A stretch of DNA of 64,000 nt from Acidocella sp. (lineage in GTDB: Bacteria > Pseudomonadota > Alphaproteobacteria > Acetobacterales > Acetobacteraceae): NCBI GenBank assembly GCA_026224875.1, contig JAMFRU010000100.1, forward strand, positions 1 to 64,000, in the 5' to 3' direction. Below the pieces are notes generated by a model. It did not search any database, was not told the origin of the DNA, and saw nothing but the letters and a program-made list of their open reading frames with translations. A program made the translations under genes and the position numbers. Shown piece by piece: positions 26,340-37,284 of the stretch (its first letter is position 1; every line of letters starts with the position of its first letter).

Positions 26340-27101
26340 CTAGGCTAAAATTACCCCCACCCCCTCATCCTCCAACCCCCAAGCCAGCGGCCCATCCGGC
26401 ACCGCGTCCGTCACCAAATACGCCACCTGCCGCCAAGCCGCATAACGCGCCGTAAACACGCTGTTGAATTTGGAATGATCCGCCGTAATAATCGTCTGCG
26501 CCCCCCGCGCCGCCATGGCGGAATACACCGCCGCACTTTCCGGCAACGCATCATTCGGCCCCTCGCCGGTCAGCCCGGACGCCCCCAACACCGTAACATC
26601 AGCATGCAAAGTTTGCAGAAACGCCACCGCATGGCCGCCCAGCACCGTGCCCTCGGTGGCGTTGTACTCGCCCGGCAGCATCAGCACTTTTATGCTTGGG
26701 TTGGCGGAAAGTGCCGCCGTTACGCCAAAGGAATGGGTGACGACCATAATGTCATTCATCCGCGCCGCAACCTCATGCGCCACATGCACCAAGGTGGAAC
26801 CGGACCCCAGTATAAGCACACGGGCTCCGGCAAGCAGCGGCACGGTAGCAACGGCAATACGCCGGCGTTCAGCCACAAACATCGCCTGGCGCTCAGCCAC
26901 CGCCGGCTCCTGGCCCAGCGGCCGCACGGCACCGCCATAGGTGCGGTTAAGCAGCCCGGCCTGCGTCATGGCATCGAGGTCGCGCCGTATCGTCTCGGTG
27001 GAAACGCTCAGGCGCTGCGCCAGCTCCGCCACGCGCAGGCTGGGAGCACCATCGAGTGTTGCGAGTATCAGCCGCTGCCGCGCGGTTTTTTCCTGTTTCA
27101 T
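26340..27101 (-). CDS. DeoR/GlpR family transcriptional regulator
   Basis: A 253-residue repressor type. The N-terminal winged HTH (RVAELAQRLSVSTETIRRDLDAM) is followed by the sugar-phosphate isomerase-like sensor domain, with ILGSGSTLVHVA and the TADHSKF effector-site motif. It is divergent from an SDR gene at 27195 and most likely controls it in response to a phosphorylated sugar or polyol. The 3' end of the gene is extremely C-rich on the plus strand. Confidence 0.9.
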   Translation of the reverse strand: MKQEKTARQRLILATLDGAPSLRVAELAQRLSVSTETIRRDLDAMTQAGLLNRTYGGAVRPLGQEPAVAERQAMFVAERRRIAVATVPLLAGARVLILGSGSTLVHVAHEVAARMNDIMVVTHSFGVTAALSANPSIKVLMLPGEYNATEGTVLGGHAVAFLQTLHADVTVLGASGLTGEGPNDALPESAAVYSAMAARGAQTIITADHSKFNSVFTARYAAWRQVAYLVTDAVPDGPLAWGLEDEGVGVILA

Positions 27102-27151
27102 GCCGTATAGCCTGCTAAAACAGCTTGATTATGGGTGTGGGAGCAGCATCA

Positions 27152-27164
27152 TGCAAATGTTGCA
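27152..27164. promoter_or_regulatory. candidate operator between deoR-type gene and SDR
   Basis: TGCAA and TTGCA flank ATG in the 93-base divergent gap. This 13-base inverted repeat is a plausible binding site for the adjacent DeoR-type regulator, but short repeats of this size can occur by chance. Confidence 0.25.
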
Positions 27165-27194
27165 GTCACCACATCACTACGGAGAAATCGCCAC

Positions 27195-27962
27195 ATGCTG
27201 AAATCGCTCGCCGGAAAAACCGTCATCGTCACAGGTGCTACCCGTGGCATCGGGCGGGGCATCGCCATCCGCTTCGGCCAGGCCGGCATCAACGTGCTGG
27301 CGGTCTCACGCAACCAGGCCGATGCCGATAGCGTGGCGGCCGAAATAGGCCCGCATGCAGCCGGGTTCGCCGCCGATGTGGCAACACCCGAAGGCTGCGC
27401 CACAATGGTAGCCGCGGCCTTGCAAAAATTCGGCGCAATCGACATCCTCTGCGCCAACGCCGGGATTTTCCCCGCCGCCAAACTCGCGGACATGACACCG
27501 GAAGAGTTCGACCACGTCATCCACACCAACCTGCGCAGCGCCTTTCTCAGCACCCAAGCCGTGCTGCCGGCCATGACCAAAGCCGCCGCAGGCCGCATCA
27601 TCCTCACCTCCTCCATAACCGGCCCCATCACCGGCTACCCCGGCTGGTCGCATTACGGCGCCTCGAAGGCCGGGCAGCTCGGTTTTATGCGCACGGCGGC
27701 ACTGGAGCTGGCGCCCAAAAACATCACGGTAAACGCGGTGCTGCCGGGCAACATTTTTACGGAAGGCCTGGCGGGTAACGGCCCAGAATACATCGCCTCC
27801 ATGGAAGCATCGATTCCACTGAAGCGGCTGGGTACCGTTGAAGATATCGCCAACGCCGTGCTGTTCCTGGCCTCGGAGGAAGCAGCCTACATCACAGGCC
27901 AGACAATCACAGTGGACGGCGGGCAGGTTTTGCCAGAATCTTTAGGCGCTTTAGAAGTTTAA
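27195..27962 (+). CDS. SDR family oxidoreductase
   Basis: A classical short-chain dehydrogenase (255 residues) with TGATRGIG, NAG, Ser and YGASK catalytic motifs and the C-terminal ITGQTITVDGGQVLPES. It resembles 3-oxoacyl-ACP reductases and sugar or polyol dehydrogenases; the divergent DeoR regulator favours a sugar/polyol substrate. The start ATG is set by GGAG 10 bases upstream. Confidence 0.85.
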   Translation: MLKSLAGKTVIVTGATRGIGRGIAIRFGQAGINVLAVSRNQADADSVAAEIGPHAAGFAADVATPEGCATMVAAALQKFGAIDILCANAGIFPAAKLADMTPEEFDHVIHTNLRSAFLSTQAVLPAMTKAAAGRIILTSSITGPITGYPGWSHYGASKAGQLGFMRTAALELAPKNITVNAVLPGNIFTEGLAGNGPEYIASMEASIPLKRLGTVEDIANAVLFLASEEAAYITGQTITVDGGQVLPESLGALEV

Positions 27963-27965
27963 GCA

Positions 27966-28075
27966 GTTACTTTTTTGTAAAAAAGTAACCAAAAAACTTT
28001 TGGCCCTGTGGGCGTTGGCCGCGCCAACGCCCACAGGGCCAAAAGTTTTTGGTGTCGCTTTTTTCAAAAAGCGAC
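27966..28075. terminator. triple-hairpin bidirectional terminator between the SDR gene and sucB
   Basis: Hairpin one is GTTACTTTTTT/AAAAAAGTAAC. The second has core GGCCCTGTGGGCGTTGGC (28002-28019) against 28023-28040, with AAAAAACTTTT/AAAAGTTTTT flanks. The third is GTCGCTTTTT/AAAAAGCGAC. The middle core is identical to that at 12769-12807, while the outer stems differ but keep pairing. Confidence 0.78.
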
Positions 28076-28083
28076 TGCTTGCC

Positions 28084-29307
28084 TTAAATCTCCAGCAAAA
28101 GCCTACGCGGATCTTCAAGGCTTTCCTTAACCCGCACCAGGAACGAAACCGCCTCGCGGCCGTCGATAATCCGATGATCGTAAGACACCGCCAGATACAT
28201 CATCGGGCGGATCACGACCTGCCCATTCAGCGCCACCGGGCGGTCCTGGATTTTATGCATGCCCAGAATGGCCGATTGCGGCGGGTTGAGAATGGGCGTG
28301 CTCATCAGCGAGCCGTACACACCGCCATTGGTAATCGAGAATGTACCGCCGCCGAGCTGTTCCAGCTTCAGCGTGCCCTCTTTAGCCGCCTTGGCGAAGC
28401 CGGCGATTTCGGACTCGATCTGCGAGATGCTCTTCTGGTCGGCATCGCGCACCACCGGCACGACAAGGCCGTTAGCACCACCAACGGCGATGCCCATGTG
28501 GACGAAATGTTTGTACACAATCTCATCGCCATCAATCTCGGCATTCACGGCCGGGAATTCCTGCAGCGCGGCGCAAACCGCCTTCACGAAGAAGCCGTTG
28601 AAGCCCAGGCGAATGCCTTTGTGCTTCTTCTCGAACGCCTCTTTGTATTCAGCGCGCAGCCCCATAATCGCGCTCATATCCACCTCGTTAAAGGTGGTGA
28701 GCATGGCGGCACTATTTTGCGCATCCTTCAGGCGGGAGGCGATGGTCTTGCGCAGCCGCGTCATTTTCACGCGCTCTTCGCGCACATCCGGCGTGCGGGC
28801 GGGTTTTACCGGCGGCGGGGCCTGCTGCACGGGCGGCTTATTGAGGAAGTCCAGCACATCGCCTTTGGAAATACGCCCGTCTTTGGCGGTGCCGGTAATG
28901 CCATCGCCGGAGATGTTTTTATCCTCCATCAACCGGGCCGCGGCGGGCAGCGCCGGCGCGCCGGGGCGGGCGACCGGGCCGGGAGCTTCCTGGGGCGCAT
29001 GCACGCCGGTCACCGGCGGGAGGGGCGCGGGATCGGCTTTTGGTGCGGCGGGTGCGGCCACGGTGCCGTCACCGGTGCCAACGCGCCCGAGCAGCCCGCC
29101 AACCTCAACCTCGGTACCATCGGGTGCAACAATTTCAGAGAGCACACCGGCTTCCGGCGATGGCACTTCCACCGTCACCTTGTCCGTCTCCAGTTCCAGC
29201 AGCGGCTCATCCGCGGCCACGCTTTCGCCAATTTTCTTCATCCAACGGGCAACGGTTGCGGTGGTCACGCTCTCGCCCAGTGTTGGGACTTTGATGTCGG
29301 CGGCCAT
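28084..29307 (-). CDS. sucB: dihydrolipoyllysine-residue succinyltransferase, E2 of 2-oxoglutarate dehydrogenase
   Basis: E2 core of the OGDH complex (407 residues). The N-terminal lipoyl domain has lysine in [12 protein letters not shown]; the peripheral subunit-binding segment [19 protein letters not shown] follows a Pro/Ala linker. The catalytic domain ends with the [13 protein letters not shown] active-site motif. TAGGAGACACT precedes the ATG. It is last in sucC-sucD-sucA-sucB; the E3 gene (lpd) does not follow here. Confidence 0.96.
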   Translation of the reverse strand: MAADIKVPTLGESVTTATVARWMKKIGESVAADEPLLELETDKVTVEVPSPEAGVLSEIVAPDGTEVEVGGLLGRVGTGDGTVAAPAAPKADPAPLPPVTGVHAPQEAPGPVARPGAPALPAAARLMEDKNISGDGITGTAKDGRISKGDVLDFLNKPPVQQAPPPVKPARTPDVREERVKMTRLRKTIASRLKDAQNSAAMLTTFNEVDMSAIMGLRAEYKEAFEKKHKGIRLGFNGFFVKAVCAALQEFPAVNAEIDGDEIVYKHFVHMGIAVGGANGLVVPVVRDADQKSISQIESEIAGFAKAAKEGTLKLEQLGGGTFSITNGGVYGSLMSTPILNPPQSAILGMHKIQDRPVALNGQVVIRPMMYLAVSYDHRIIDGREAVSFLVRVKESLEDPRRLLLEI

Positions 29308-29345
29308 AGTGTCTCCTAGCTTCTCGTTGCTTTTGACGATGTAAA

Positions 29346-32204
29346 TTATACGCTCAAGGCCTGGTCAACCAGCGCCGCCTGCTCAGCGGCATGCACCTTG
29401 GCCAAGCCCGTGGCCGGGGAGGCAGCCGCCGGACGGCCCACATAAATGGGACGCTTGGCAAGATTGCCGATCAGCCCCAGCACATGTTCCAGCTTGCGGT
29501 CGAGGAAGGTCCACGCGCCGTTATTCTCCGGCTCTTCCTGGCACCACACCAATTCGGCGCCCACATAAGGCTCCAAAGCGGCTTTAAGTGCGCGCACCGG
29601 GAACGGATAAAACTGTTCCAGGCGCAGAATGGCGACATCGTTAATGCCACGCTCGCGGCGTTCGGCGATCAGATCGTAATACACCTTGCCCGAGCACAGC
29701 ACGACGCGGCGGATATGATCCGGCGGCAGCAGCTCATCGGTTTCGGGAATAACGAACTGGAAGCTGGAACCTTCCGCCATCTCACTGAGCTTGGAGACAC
29801 AAAGCTTGTGCCGCAGCAAAGATTTCGGCGTCATCAAAATCAGCGGCTTGCGGAAGTTCCGCTTCAGCTGGCGGCGCAGCGCATGGAAATAATTCGCCGG
29901 CGTCGAAACATTGCACACATTCATATTATGCTCGGCGCAAAGCTGCAGGTAGCGCTCCAGCCGGGCGGAAGAATGCTCCGGCCCCTGGCCCTCATGCCCG
30001 TGCGGCAGCAGCATCACCAGGCCGCACATTCGCAACCACTTGGTTTCGCCAGAGGCGATGAACTGGTCGATGATAACCTGCGCGCCATTGGCGAAATCGC
30101 CGAACTGGCCTTCCCACAGCACCAGCACGTTAGGGTCCGCCAGCGCATAGCCATACTCAAACCCAAGCACGCCGGCTTCCGAAAGCAGCGAGTTGAAAAT
30201 CTCAATCGGCGCCTGGCTCGGGCGAATGTTATTGAGCGGGGTGTATTCGTTCTGGTTGGTCTGGTCGATCAGCACCGCATGGCGCTGGCTGAACGTACCG
30301 CGCTGGCAATCCTCACCGGACAAACGCACGCGGTGCCCATCAAGCAGCAGCGCCCCAAAGGCCAGGGCCTCGCCGGTCGCCCAGTCGATGCCCTCGCCGG
30401 TCTCGATCATCTGCTTCTTGGCTTCGAGCTGGCGCGTGATTTTCGGGTTGAGCTCGAAATTCTGCGGCGGGGTGGAGAGGGCAGCACCTATCTCGCGAAG
30501 CTCCGCCAGCGGTATGGCAGTCTCTTCGTCGAGGAAATCAGCCTCGCCGCTACCCTGGCTCAAGCCCGCCCAATGGCCTTCCAGCCAGTCGGCCTTGTTC
30601 ACCTTGTAGCTTTTCGCACCATCGAACGCATCTTCCAGCGTCTGGTTAAATTCATCGAGAATCGCCTTGGTCTCGGCGGCGGAGACGGAACCTTCCTTCT
30701 CCAGTTTCTCGGCATACAGAGTGCGGGTCGTCTTCATCCCGCGGATGGCCTTGTACATGATCGGCTGGGTGAACGCCGGCTCGTCGTTCTCGTTATGGCC
30801 ATGGCGGCGGTAACACACCAGGTCGATCACCACGTCCACGGCGAACTCATTGCGGAACTCGCTGGCGAGACGGCAGGCGAACACCACGGCTTCCGGGTTA
30901 TCGCCATTCACATGCAAAATCGGCGCCTGGATGGCCTTGGCCACGTCCGTGCAATACATGCCGGAGAAAGCATGCGCCGGCACGGTGGTGAAGCCGATCT
31001 GGTTATTCACGACGAGATGGATCGAGCCGCCGGTACGGTAGCCGATCAGCTGGCTCATCGCCAAGGTTTCATACACCAGCCCCTGGCCGGCGAAAGCGGC
31101 ATCGCCATGCATCATCACGGCCATGGCGGAGCGGCGGGTCTTGTCGCCACTCATATCGAGGCGCGCACGGATCTTGCCGATCACCACCGGGTCCACCGCT
31201 TCGAGATGCGACGGGTTGGGCTGCAGCGAGAGATGGACTTTATTGCCGTTGATGATGAGGTCCGTGGAGGTGCCGAGATGATACTTCACATCGCCCGAGC
31301 CCTGCACGTCTTCCGGTTTGGCCGAGGCGCCGGCGAATTCGGAGAACAAAGCCACCAGCGGTTTTTTAACGATGTTGACCAGCGTGTTGAGGCGGCCGCG
31401 ATGCGGCATGCCGATGGCGATCTCGCGCACCCCGCCATTGGCGGCACTTTCGATGATGGCATGCAACGCGGGGATGGTGCTCTCGCCGCCTTCAAGCCCG
31501 AAGCGCTTGGTGCCGACGAAACGTTTCTGGCAAAAAGTCTCGAAACTGTCAGCCTCGGTCAGCTGCTTCAGGATTTTCGCCTTGCCCTTGGGGTCGAAGG
31601 CGTTGAGCCATGGCGCGCCCTCGATGCGCTTCTGGATCCAGTTTTTCTGCAGCGGATCCTGAATATGCATGAATTCCACGCCGATGGCGCCGCAATAGCT
31701 CTTGCGCAGCGATTCCATAATCTGGCGCATGGTCGTGGTCTCGAAGCCAAGCACGCGGTCGAGAAAGATCGGGCGCTCGAAATCGGCGGGCTCGACGAAA
31801 CCATAGGTCGCGGGGTCCAGCTCATCATGCCGGCCTTTGCTCTTCAGCCCCAGCGGGTCGAGCTGCGCTTCCAGATGCCCGCGCACGCGGTAGGCGCGCA
31901 CCAGCATCAACGCGCGAATGGAATCCAGTGTCGCTGCCCGCACCTCGGCGGTGGAAAGGCTGGATTTGGGCGCAGGCTTAGGTGCTGCATCGGTGGTAAC
32001 GGTCTCGAACACCGAGGGGCGCGGGGCCCAGGAGGCGCCGGAGGCGTCCAGCACGGCACGGTCCTCGTCATCGAGGCTGGCGAATAATGCCGCGAAATCG
32101 GGATCTACCGAATCCGGGGCCTCGGCCCATTTAGCATAGAGTTGCGCGATGAACTGAGCATTGGCGCCGTTCATCGCGGAGCCAAGAATATCTACACCGG
32201 CCAT
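29346..32204 (-). CDS. sucA: 2-oxoglutarate dehydrogenase E1 component
   Basis: The thiamine-diphosphate-dependent E1 subunit (952 residues) decarboxylates 2-oxoglutarate and hands succinyl to SucB. Motifs include the N-terminal [19 protein letters not shown] segment for E2 binding, GMPHRGRLN, the ThDP fold region with [10 protein letters not shown], and [24 protein letters not shown] precedes the start. It lies 38 bases upstream of sucB. Confidence 0.97.
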   Translation of the reverse strand: MAGVDILGSAMNGANAQFIAQLYAKWAEAPDSVDPDFAALFASLDDEDRAVLDASGASWAPRPSVFETVTTDAAPKPAPKSSLSTAEVRAATLDSIRALMLVRAYRVRGHLEAQLDPLGLKSKGRHDELDPATYGFVEPADFERPIFLDRVLGFETTTMRQIMESLRKSYCGAIGVEFMHIQDPLQKNWIQKRIEGAPWLNAFDPKGKAKILKQLTEADSFETFCQKRFVGTKRFGLEGGESTIPALHAIIESAANGGVREIAIGMPHRGRLNTLVNIVKKPLVALFSEFAGASAKPEDVQGSGDVKYHLGTSTDLIINGNKVHLSLQPNPSHLEAVDPVVIGKIRARLDMSGDKTRRSAMAVMMHGDAAFAGQGLVYETLAMSQLIGYRTGGSIHLVVNNQIGFTTVPAHAFSGMYCTDVAKAIQAPILHVNGDNPEAVVFACRLASEFRNEFAVDVVIDLVCYRRHGHNENDEPAFTQPIMYKAIRGMKTTRTLYAEKLEKEGSVSAAETKAILDEFNQTLEDAFDGAKSYKVNKADWLEGHWAGLSQGSGEADFLDEETAIPLAELREIGAALSTPPQNFELNPKITRQLEAKKQMIETGEGIDWATGEALAFGALLLDGHRVRLSGEDCQRGTFSQRHAVLIDQTNQNEYTPLNNIRPSQAPIEIFNSLLSEAGVLGFEYGYALADPNVLVLWEGQFGDFANGAQVIIDQFIASGETKWLRMCGLVMLLPHGHEGQGPEHSSARLERYLQLCAEHNMNVCNVSTPANYFHALRRQLKRNFRKPLILMTPKSLLRHKLCVSKLSEMAEGSSFQFVIPETDELLPPDHIRRVVLCSGKVYYDLIAERRERGINDVAILRLEQFYPFPVRALKAALEPYVGAELVWCQEEPENNGAWTFLDRKLEHVLGLIGNLAKRPIYVGRPAAASPATGLAKVHAAEQAALVDQALSV

Positions 32205-32358
32205 ACCGAAGCTGTTCCTTCAAGCTGTATCATGTCCCGCCCATCAGAGCGGCGGGCAGGACCCATCACGTACGCAACAGAACCCCACCGTTAGGCGGGG
32301 CATATAAGCCACTTGCTCAGACAAGCCGTTACCTGGATTGCCGGGGCAGGGTTGTTTA

Positions 32359-32368
32359 ACATGCATGT
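32359..32368 (-). promoter_or_regulatory. palindrome in the sucD-sucA gap
   Basis: The 199-base gap between sucD and sucA contains the perfect 10-base palindrome ACATGCATGT, within GGCAGG...CCTGCC flanks, plus two GC-rich small hairpins (around 32255-32275 and 32282-32299). These could form a processing or attenuation region that sets sucAB expression apart from sucCD, or an internal promoter/operator. Confidence 0.3.
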
Positions 32369-32403
32369 GTTGCCTGCCTAACATCCCTGCCCTCTCATAG
32401 TCT

Positions 32404-33279
32404 TTAACCCTGTAACGCCTTAACCATGGTGCTGCCCAGAGCGGCGGGGCTGTCGGAGATGAAAACCCCGGCTTCCAGCAACGCCGCGGTCTTGGCCTGC
32501 GCCGTGTCCTTGCCGCCGGAAATCACAGCACCAGCATGGCCCATGCGGCGGCCCGGAGGCGCGGTCACACCGGCGATGAAGCCAACCACGGGCTTCTTGA
32601 TCTTGTGACGGGCGAGGAACTCGGCCGCGTCAATCTCGGAGGGACCGCCGATCTCGCCGATCATGATGATCGCCTGGGTCTCGTCGTCATGCAGGAACAT
32701 GTCCAGCACCTCGATGAAATCCGTGCCCTTCACCGGGTCGCCGCCGATGCCAACGCAGGAGGACTGGCCCAAACCGGCGGCCGTCGTCTGCGCCACGGCC
32801 TCGTACGTCAGCGTGCCGGAGCGCGAGACAATACCAATGGAGCCGCGCTTATGGATATGCCCCGGCATGATGCCGATCTTGCACTCATCCGGCGTGATCA
32901 CGCCTGGGCAGTTCGGCCCGATCAGGCGCGAACGGCTACCCGACAAAGCACGCTTGACCCTGACCATATCCAGCACCGGAATACCCTCGGTGATACACAC
33001 GATCAGCTCAACCCCGGCGTCGATGGCCTCCAGAATGGAGTCAGCGGCGAACGGCGGCGGCACATAGATGGCGGAAGCATTGGCACCGGTTTTGGCAATC
33101 GCCTCTTCAACGGTGTTGTAAACCGGCAGGTCGAGATGCTTGGTCCCGCCCTTGCCCGGCGTTACGCCGCCGACAACCTGCGTGCCATAAGCCAGCGCCT
33201 GCTCAGAATGGAAAGTACCCTGCGCGCCGGTAAAGCCCTGCGTGATAACCTTGGTGTTTTTATTGACGAGAATGGCCAT
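32404..33279 (-). CDS. sucD: succinate-CoA ligase subunit alpha
   Basis: The alpha subunit (291 residues) makes succinate from succinyl-CoA with substrate-level phosphorylation. The CoA-binding Rossmann domain starts with [22 protein letters not shown]. The phosphohistidine site is in the [14 protein letters not shown] segment. Its ATG shares one base with the sucC stop (TAATG). Confidence 0.97.
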   Translation of the reverse strand: MAILVNKNTKVITQGFTGAQGTFHSEQALAYGTQVVGGVTPGKGGTKHLDLPVYNTVEEAIAKTGANASAIYVPPPFAADSILEAIDAGVELIVCITEGIPVLDMVRVKRALSGSRSRLIGPNCPGVITPDECKIGIMPGHIHKRGSIGIVSRSGTLTYEAVAQTTAAGLGQSSCVGIGGDPVKGTDFIEVLDMFLHDDETQAIIMIGEIGGPSEIDAAEFLARHKIKKPVVGFIAGVTAPPGRRMGHAGAVISGGKDTAQAKTAALLEAGVFISDSPAALGSTMVKALQG

Positions 33280-34475
33280 TACGCGGCTTCCTTCACGGCT
33301 TTAACGATTTTTTCTGCGGCATCGGCCAGATTATCGGCCGGGATGATGGCCAGGCCGGATTTGGCCATGATGTCCTTGCCGAGCTGCACATTCGTGCCCT
33401 CAAGCCGCACCACCAAAGGCACGGAGAGCGAGACTTCGCGCGCCGCGGCAATCACGCCCTCGGCAATCACGTCGCAGCGCATGATGCCGCCGAAAATATT
33501 CACCAGAATGCCTTCGACATTCGGGTCCGACAGAATGATCTTGAAGGCCGCGGTCACGCGCTCCTTGGTGGCACCGCCGCCGACATCCAGGAAGTTGGCT
33601 GGCTCGGCGCCGTACAGCTTGATGATGTCCATGGTCGCCATGGCCAGGCCCGCGCCATTCACCATGCAGCCGATATTGCCGTCGAGCGCCACGTAGGAGA
33701 GCGAATGCTTGTTGGCTTCCAGCTCCTTGGGGTCTTCTTCGCTCTCATCCCGCAATTTTTCGATCTCGGGGTGGCGGTAGAGCGCGTTATCGTCGAACGA
33801 CACCTTGGCATCCAGCGCGATGATTTCGCCGGCACCGGTCACGACCAAGGGGTTGATCTCGATGACGGCCACGTCCAACGCCACGAAAGCAGTGTACATG
33901 GCGGTGACGACCTTGGTGAAGGTGGCAACCTGCTTGCCTTCAAGCCCTAAGCCGAAGGCGAGCTTCCTGGCGTGGAAGCTCGAAATGCCGGCAGCCGGGT
34001 CGATCGGCGCGCGCAGGATTTTCTCTGGGCTATGCTCGGCAACCTCTTCAACTTCCATGCCGCCCTCGGTCGAGGCGACGATGACGATCTCGGAGACCGA
34101 GCGGTCGATCAGCAGCGAGAGGTAAAGCTCGCGCTTGATATCGCAACCGGCCTCGACATAGACGCGGCGAACCAGGCGCCCGGCCGGGCCGGTCTGCTTG
34201 GTGATCAGCGTATGGCCGAGCATCGCGGCGGCGGCCTCACGGACCTCCTCAAGCGATTTGGCGAGGCGAACGCCGCCCTTGCCCTCTGGGGCATCCTTGA
34301 ATTTGCCGGCACCACGGCCGCCGGCATGAATTTGCGATTTCACGACATAGACGGGACCAGGCAGCTTCTTGGCCGCGTCCACCGCCTCTTCGGGGGTCCA
34401 GGCGACATAGCCATCCAGAACCGTCACGCCATAGGCCTTGAGCAGTTCCTTACCCTGATATTCATGTATGTTCAT
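33279..34475 (-). CDS. sucC: succinate-CoA ligase (ADP-forming) subunit beta
   Basis: The ATP-grasp beta subunit (398 residues) begins [17 protein letters not shown]. It has the nucleotide-binding [19 protein letters not shown] segment and the C-terminal [15 protein letters not shown] and [11 protein letters not shown] motifs. It is the first gene of the suc operon; a promoter should lie in 34476-34620, where I see no strong match. Confidence 0.97.
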   Translation of the reverse strand: MNIHEYQGKELLKAYGVTVLDGYVAWTPEEAVDAAKKLPGPVYVVKSQIHAGGRGAGKFKDAPEGKGGVRLAKSLEEVREAAAAMLGHTLITKQTGPAGRLVRRVYVEAGCDIKRELYLSLLIDRSVSEIVIVASTEGGMEVEEVAEHSPEKILRAPIDPAAGISSFHARKLAFGLGLEGKQVATFTKVVTAMYTAFVALDVAVIEINPLVVTGAGEIIALDAKVSFDDNALYRHPEIEKLRDESEEDPKELEANKHSLSYVALDGNIGCMVNGAGLAMATMDIIKLYGAEPANFLDVGGGATKERVTAAFKIILSDPNVEGILVNIFGGIMRCDVIAEGVIAAAREVSLSVPLVVRLEGTNVQLGKDIMAKSGLAIIPADNLADAAEKIVKAVKEAA

Positions 34476-34620
34476 TAAGTCAGCCTACCTGTTTCTAAGG
34501 TTAAAAGGGGCGTCGCCGGGGGTGCTACTCCCATTCTTTTGGCCCGGCAACTGCCTTGTTGCATCGCAATACGCAAGGCCAGAACCAGAATTAATGGGGG
34601 TTGCCGGCGAATTAATGGGT

Positions 34621-35823
34621 TCACGTTAAATGCGGCAGAGCGAGATAGGTCTCACTCTGCATTTCCTCTAGCCGCGAGGCGGTGCGCTCGAAAATCTTCG
34701 CACCATCGCCGGAGCGGTACAGATCATCCGGAAAAGCCGCTGCTGAAGCATAGAGCTTCACCCGATGCTCATAGAGCGCGTCAATCAGCGTCACGAAACG
34801 CCGGGCCTCATCGAAATTATCGGGCGAAAGCCTGGGAATCCCGTCGATCAGCAACGTGTGGTAGTGGGTCGCCAAAGCCAGGTAATCCCCGGCGCCGAGC
34901 GGCAGGCCGCAAAGCGCGTGGAAATCGAACCGCGCGGAGCCGGCGGCGGTCAACGGCACGGGCAATTTGCGTCCCGAGATATGCAATATGTCCTGCCGGG
35001 GCACCTCGCCCTCGGTCAGTCTGGCAAAAACATGGTCCATCGCGTCGTCGGCAGCGCCGTTGGCCGGCACATACCAAGCGTTCAGCCCATGCGCCCGGTC
35101 GCGCCGATAGTCTTTTGCTGAATCCAGCACCAGAACATCGAGATGCCTCTTGATCAACGCGATAAAGGGCAGGAAGGCGTCGCGCCCCGGTTTACCCTTA
35201 TAAAGATCGTCGGGGATGGTGTTGGAGGTGGCGACGACCACCACCAGCCGCGCGAAAAGCGCCTCGAACAACCGGCCCAGGATCATGGCATCAACGATGT
35301 CATGCACCTGAAATTCATCGAAACACAGCAGCGCCGCCTCTTCCGCGATCATATCCGCCAGCGGCGGGATCGGGTCGGCAATCTCGGGATTATCCCGCTT
35401 CAGCGCATGGAAGCGCTTGTGCGCATCTTGCATGAACTCATGAAAATGGATGCGTTTTTTGCGCGGCACGTCGGCGGCCTCAAAAAACAGATCCATCAGC
35501 ATGGATTTGCCGCGCCCGACCTCGCCGACAATATACAGCCCGTTGGGATGCTCGCCCGCCTCGTCCACCGGCTTGCGGCGCAGCAATTTGCCCAGCCAGC
35601 CATTGGGCGGCGCCTTGGGCATAGGGTTATAGCCGCGCAATTTGGCCCAAAGATGCTGCAAATGCTCGGCCGCATGCGCCTGCGCCGGGTCTGATAGAAT
35701 CGTCCCCGCCGCGATAAGCGCGCGATAGGCCGGGATGACACCCGTGGGAGGAAACGAGGTTGACGACATGTGCGGCAGATACTGCAACCTATTGTGCGTC
35801 GCAACAAGGTCAACATTCTGCAT
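34621..35823 (-). CDS. zapE: cell division protein ZapE (AFG1-like ATPase)
   Basis: An AFG1-family P-loop ATPase: Walker A is GEVGRGKSMLMDLFFE and Walker B LLCFDEFQVHDIVDA, and the arginine-finger region VVVATSNTIPDDLYK follows. ZapE acts at the division ring in E. coli; mitochondrial AFG1 works in respiratory-complex quality control. The upstream ATG gives 400 residues; an internal ATG at 35769 gives 382 and fits homologues well. It lies upstream of sucC in the same direction. Confidence 0.92.
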   Translation of the reverse strand: MQNVDLVATHNRLQYLPHMSSTSFPPTGVIPAYRALIAAGTILSDPAQAHAAEHLQHLWAKLRGYNPMPKAPPNGWLGKLLRRKPVDEAGEHPNGLYIVGEVGRGKSMLMDLFFEAADVPRKKRIHFHEFMQDAHKRFHALKRDNPEIADPIPPLADMIAEEAALLCFDEFQVHDIVDAMILGRLFEALFARLVVVVATSNTIPDDLYKGKPGRDAFLPFIALIKRHLDVLVLDSAKDYRRDRAHGLNAWYVPANGAADDAMDHVFARLTEGEVPRQDILHISGRKLPVPLTAAGSARFDFHALCGLPLGAGDYLALATHYHTLLIDGIPRLSPDNFDEARRFVTLIDALYEHRVKLYASAAAFPDDLYRSGDGAKIFERTASRLEEMQSETYLALPHLT

Positions 35824-35899
35824 GGCAAGTTGCCAAAAACCCTCTTGCCCTTAATGTCGGTTTAAGCTGATCTCCCGCCGAAACCCCGGAACACAACCT

Positions 35900-36535
35900 A
35901 TGGATGTCGCCGACCTCGATGCGTTACGCGCGGCCCCTGTCTCGGCCGAACCGTTCGCGCATATTCTGCTCCCCCGTTTTATCCGCGCGGAAGCTCTGCC
36001 CGGCGTGTTCGCCGCTCTGCCGCCCATGAAGGGCCGGGGGAGTTTTCCCATTGAAGCGGTGCGGCTGGGCGCAGCGGCGAAAGCGGTAATCGCCACACTA
36101 CAGAGCGATGAATTCCGGCAGATCGTGGAGCAAAAATTCGGGCTGGACCTCGCGGGCGCGCCGAACATGGTCACCCTGCGCGGCAATTCCGGCCCGCAGG
36201 ATGGGCAAGTTCACACAGACTCCTCCGCCAAGCGCGTCACCATACTCCTGTACCTGAACCCGGCGGGTGCTGATTCCTGGGCGCGGCAGGAGGGTTGCCT
36301 GCGGCTGCTGCGCGGGCCGGATGACCTTGAGAATTTTGCCGCGGAAGTGCCGCCGGTGGATGGCGCGCTGGTGGTATTTCCCAACGGCCCCACCACCTGG
36401 CACGGCCATAAAACCTTTGCCGGCCAACGCTATGTCGTGCAGATGAACTACATGACCACCAGCACCAAAGCGAAGACCGAAATGCGCCGGCACCATCTTT
36501 CCGCCTTCATCAAACGCCTCACCCGGGCGGCCTGA
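35900..36535 (+). CDS. 2OG-Fe(II) oxygenase
   Basis: A 211-residue protein with the double-stranded beta-helix iron site of 2-oxoglutarate dioxygenases: His105-x-Asp107 (QVHTDSS), distal His168 or His170 (TWHGHKTF), and Arg177 for 2-oxoglutarate. It resembles prolyl 4-hydroxylase-type enzymes. Its stop is 2 bases before a glycosyltransferase start, and TVP38 overlaps that gene, so it may modify a cell-surface or lipid-linked product. Substrate is unknown. Confidence 0.82.
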   Translation: MDVADLDALRAAPVSAEPFAHILLPRFIRAEALPGVFAALPPMKGRGSFPIEAVRLGAAAKAVIATLQSDEFRQIVEQKFGLDLAGAPNMVTLRGNSGPQDGQVHTDSSAKRVTILLYLNPAGADSWARQEGCLRLLRGPDDLENFAAEVPPVDGALVVFPNGPTTWHGHKTFAGQRYVVQMNYMTTSTKAKTEMRRHHLSAFIKRLTRAA

Positions 36536-36537
36536 AA

Positions 36538-37284
36538 ATGCTGTCTGGTCAACGTGTCGCCGTCATTCTGCCGGCCTATAACGCCGCCCGCACGCTGGAG
36601 CGTACCTACGCCGAAATCCCGCTGGATATCGTGGACGAGGTGATCCTCACCGACGACGCCAGCCGCGACAACACCGCCGAACTCTCGCGCCGGCTTGGCA
36701 TCCACACACTGGTACACGAGACCAACCGCGGCTACGGCGCCAACCAGAAAACCTGCTACGCCGAGGCTTTGGCACGCGGCGCCGACATCGTGGTGATGCT
36801 GCACCCGGACTACCAATATTCTCCCAAACTGGTCGCGGCCATGGCGGCAATGGTCGCCTCCGGCCATTTCGACGTGGTGCTGGGCTCGCGAATCCTGGGC
36901 ACCGGCGCGCTGCAGGGCGGCATGCCGCTGTACAAATACATCGCCAATCGCGCGCTCACCTTTGTGGAAAATATCCTGCTCGGGTTAAAACTCTCGGAAT
37001 ACCACACCGGCTACCGCGCCTGGTCGGCCACGGCGCTGCGCAAGCTCGACCTCGCGGCTTGCGACGATGATTTCGTGTTCGACAACCAGATGCTCGCACT
37101 CGCCGCCTGGGCCGGGCTGTCGATCGGCGAAATCTCCTGCCCGACCAAATATTTCCCCGAAGCCTCCTCGATCAATTTCCGCCGCTCCGTCACCTACGGG
37201 CTCGGCGTGCTGTCAACGGCGGTAAAATACCGCCTGGCGCGCTGGGGCTGGCATCACGACAAATTGTTCGGTCATGCTTCCTAA
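36538..37284 (+). CDS. glycosyltransferase family 2 protein
   Basis: A GT-A fold family 2 enzyme (248 residues) resembling dolichyl-phosphate-mannose synthase-like proteins. [34 protein letters not shown] and [11 protein letters not shown] show the nucleotide-sugar site. No transmembrane helices are obvious apart from a weak hydrophobic stretch. A lipid-linked acceptor is likely. It overlaps the following TVP38 gene by 11 bases. Confidence 0.88.
   Translation: MLSGQRVAVILPAYNAARTLERTYAEIPLDIVDEVILTDDASRDNTAELSRRLGIHTLVHETNRGYGANQKTCYAEALARGADIVVMLHPDYQYSPKLVAAMAAMVASGHFDVVLGSRILGTGALQGGMPLYKYIANRALTFVENILLGLKLSEYHTGYRAWSATALRKLDLAACDDDFVFDNQMLALAAWAGLSIGEISCPTKYFPEASSINFRRSVTYGLGVLSTAVKYRLARWGWHHDKLFGHAS

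Noticed and set aside
29391-32087. 898-codon plus-strand frame opposite sucA
   Set aside because: It is the antisense of a clear 952-residue sucA; the translation is His/Arg/Gly-rich with no domain. High GC makes long antisense frames common.
34476-34620. Possible tRNA or small RNA gene in the sucC-zapE gap
   Set aside because: No cloverleaf, T-loop motif or terminator-backed hairpin could be drawn.
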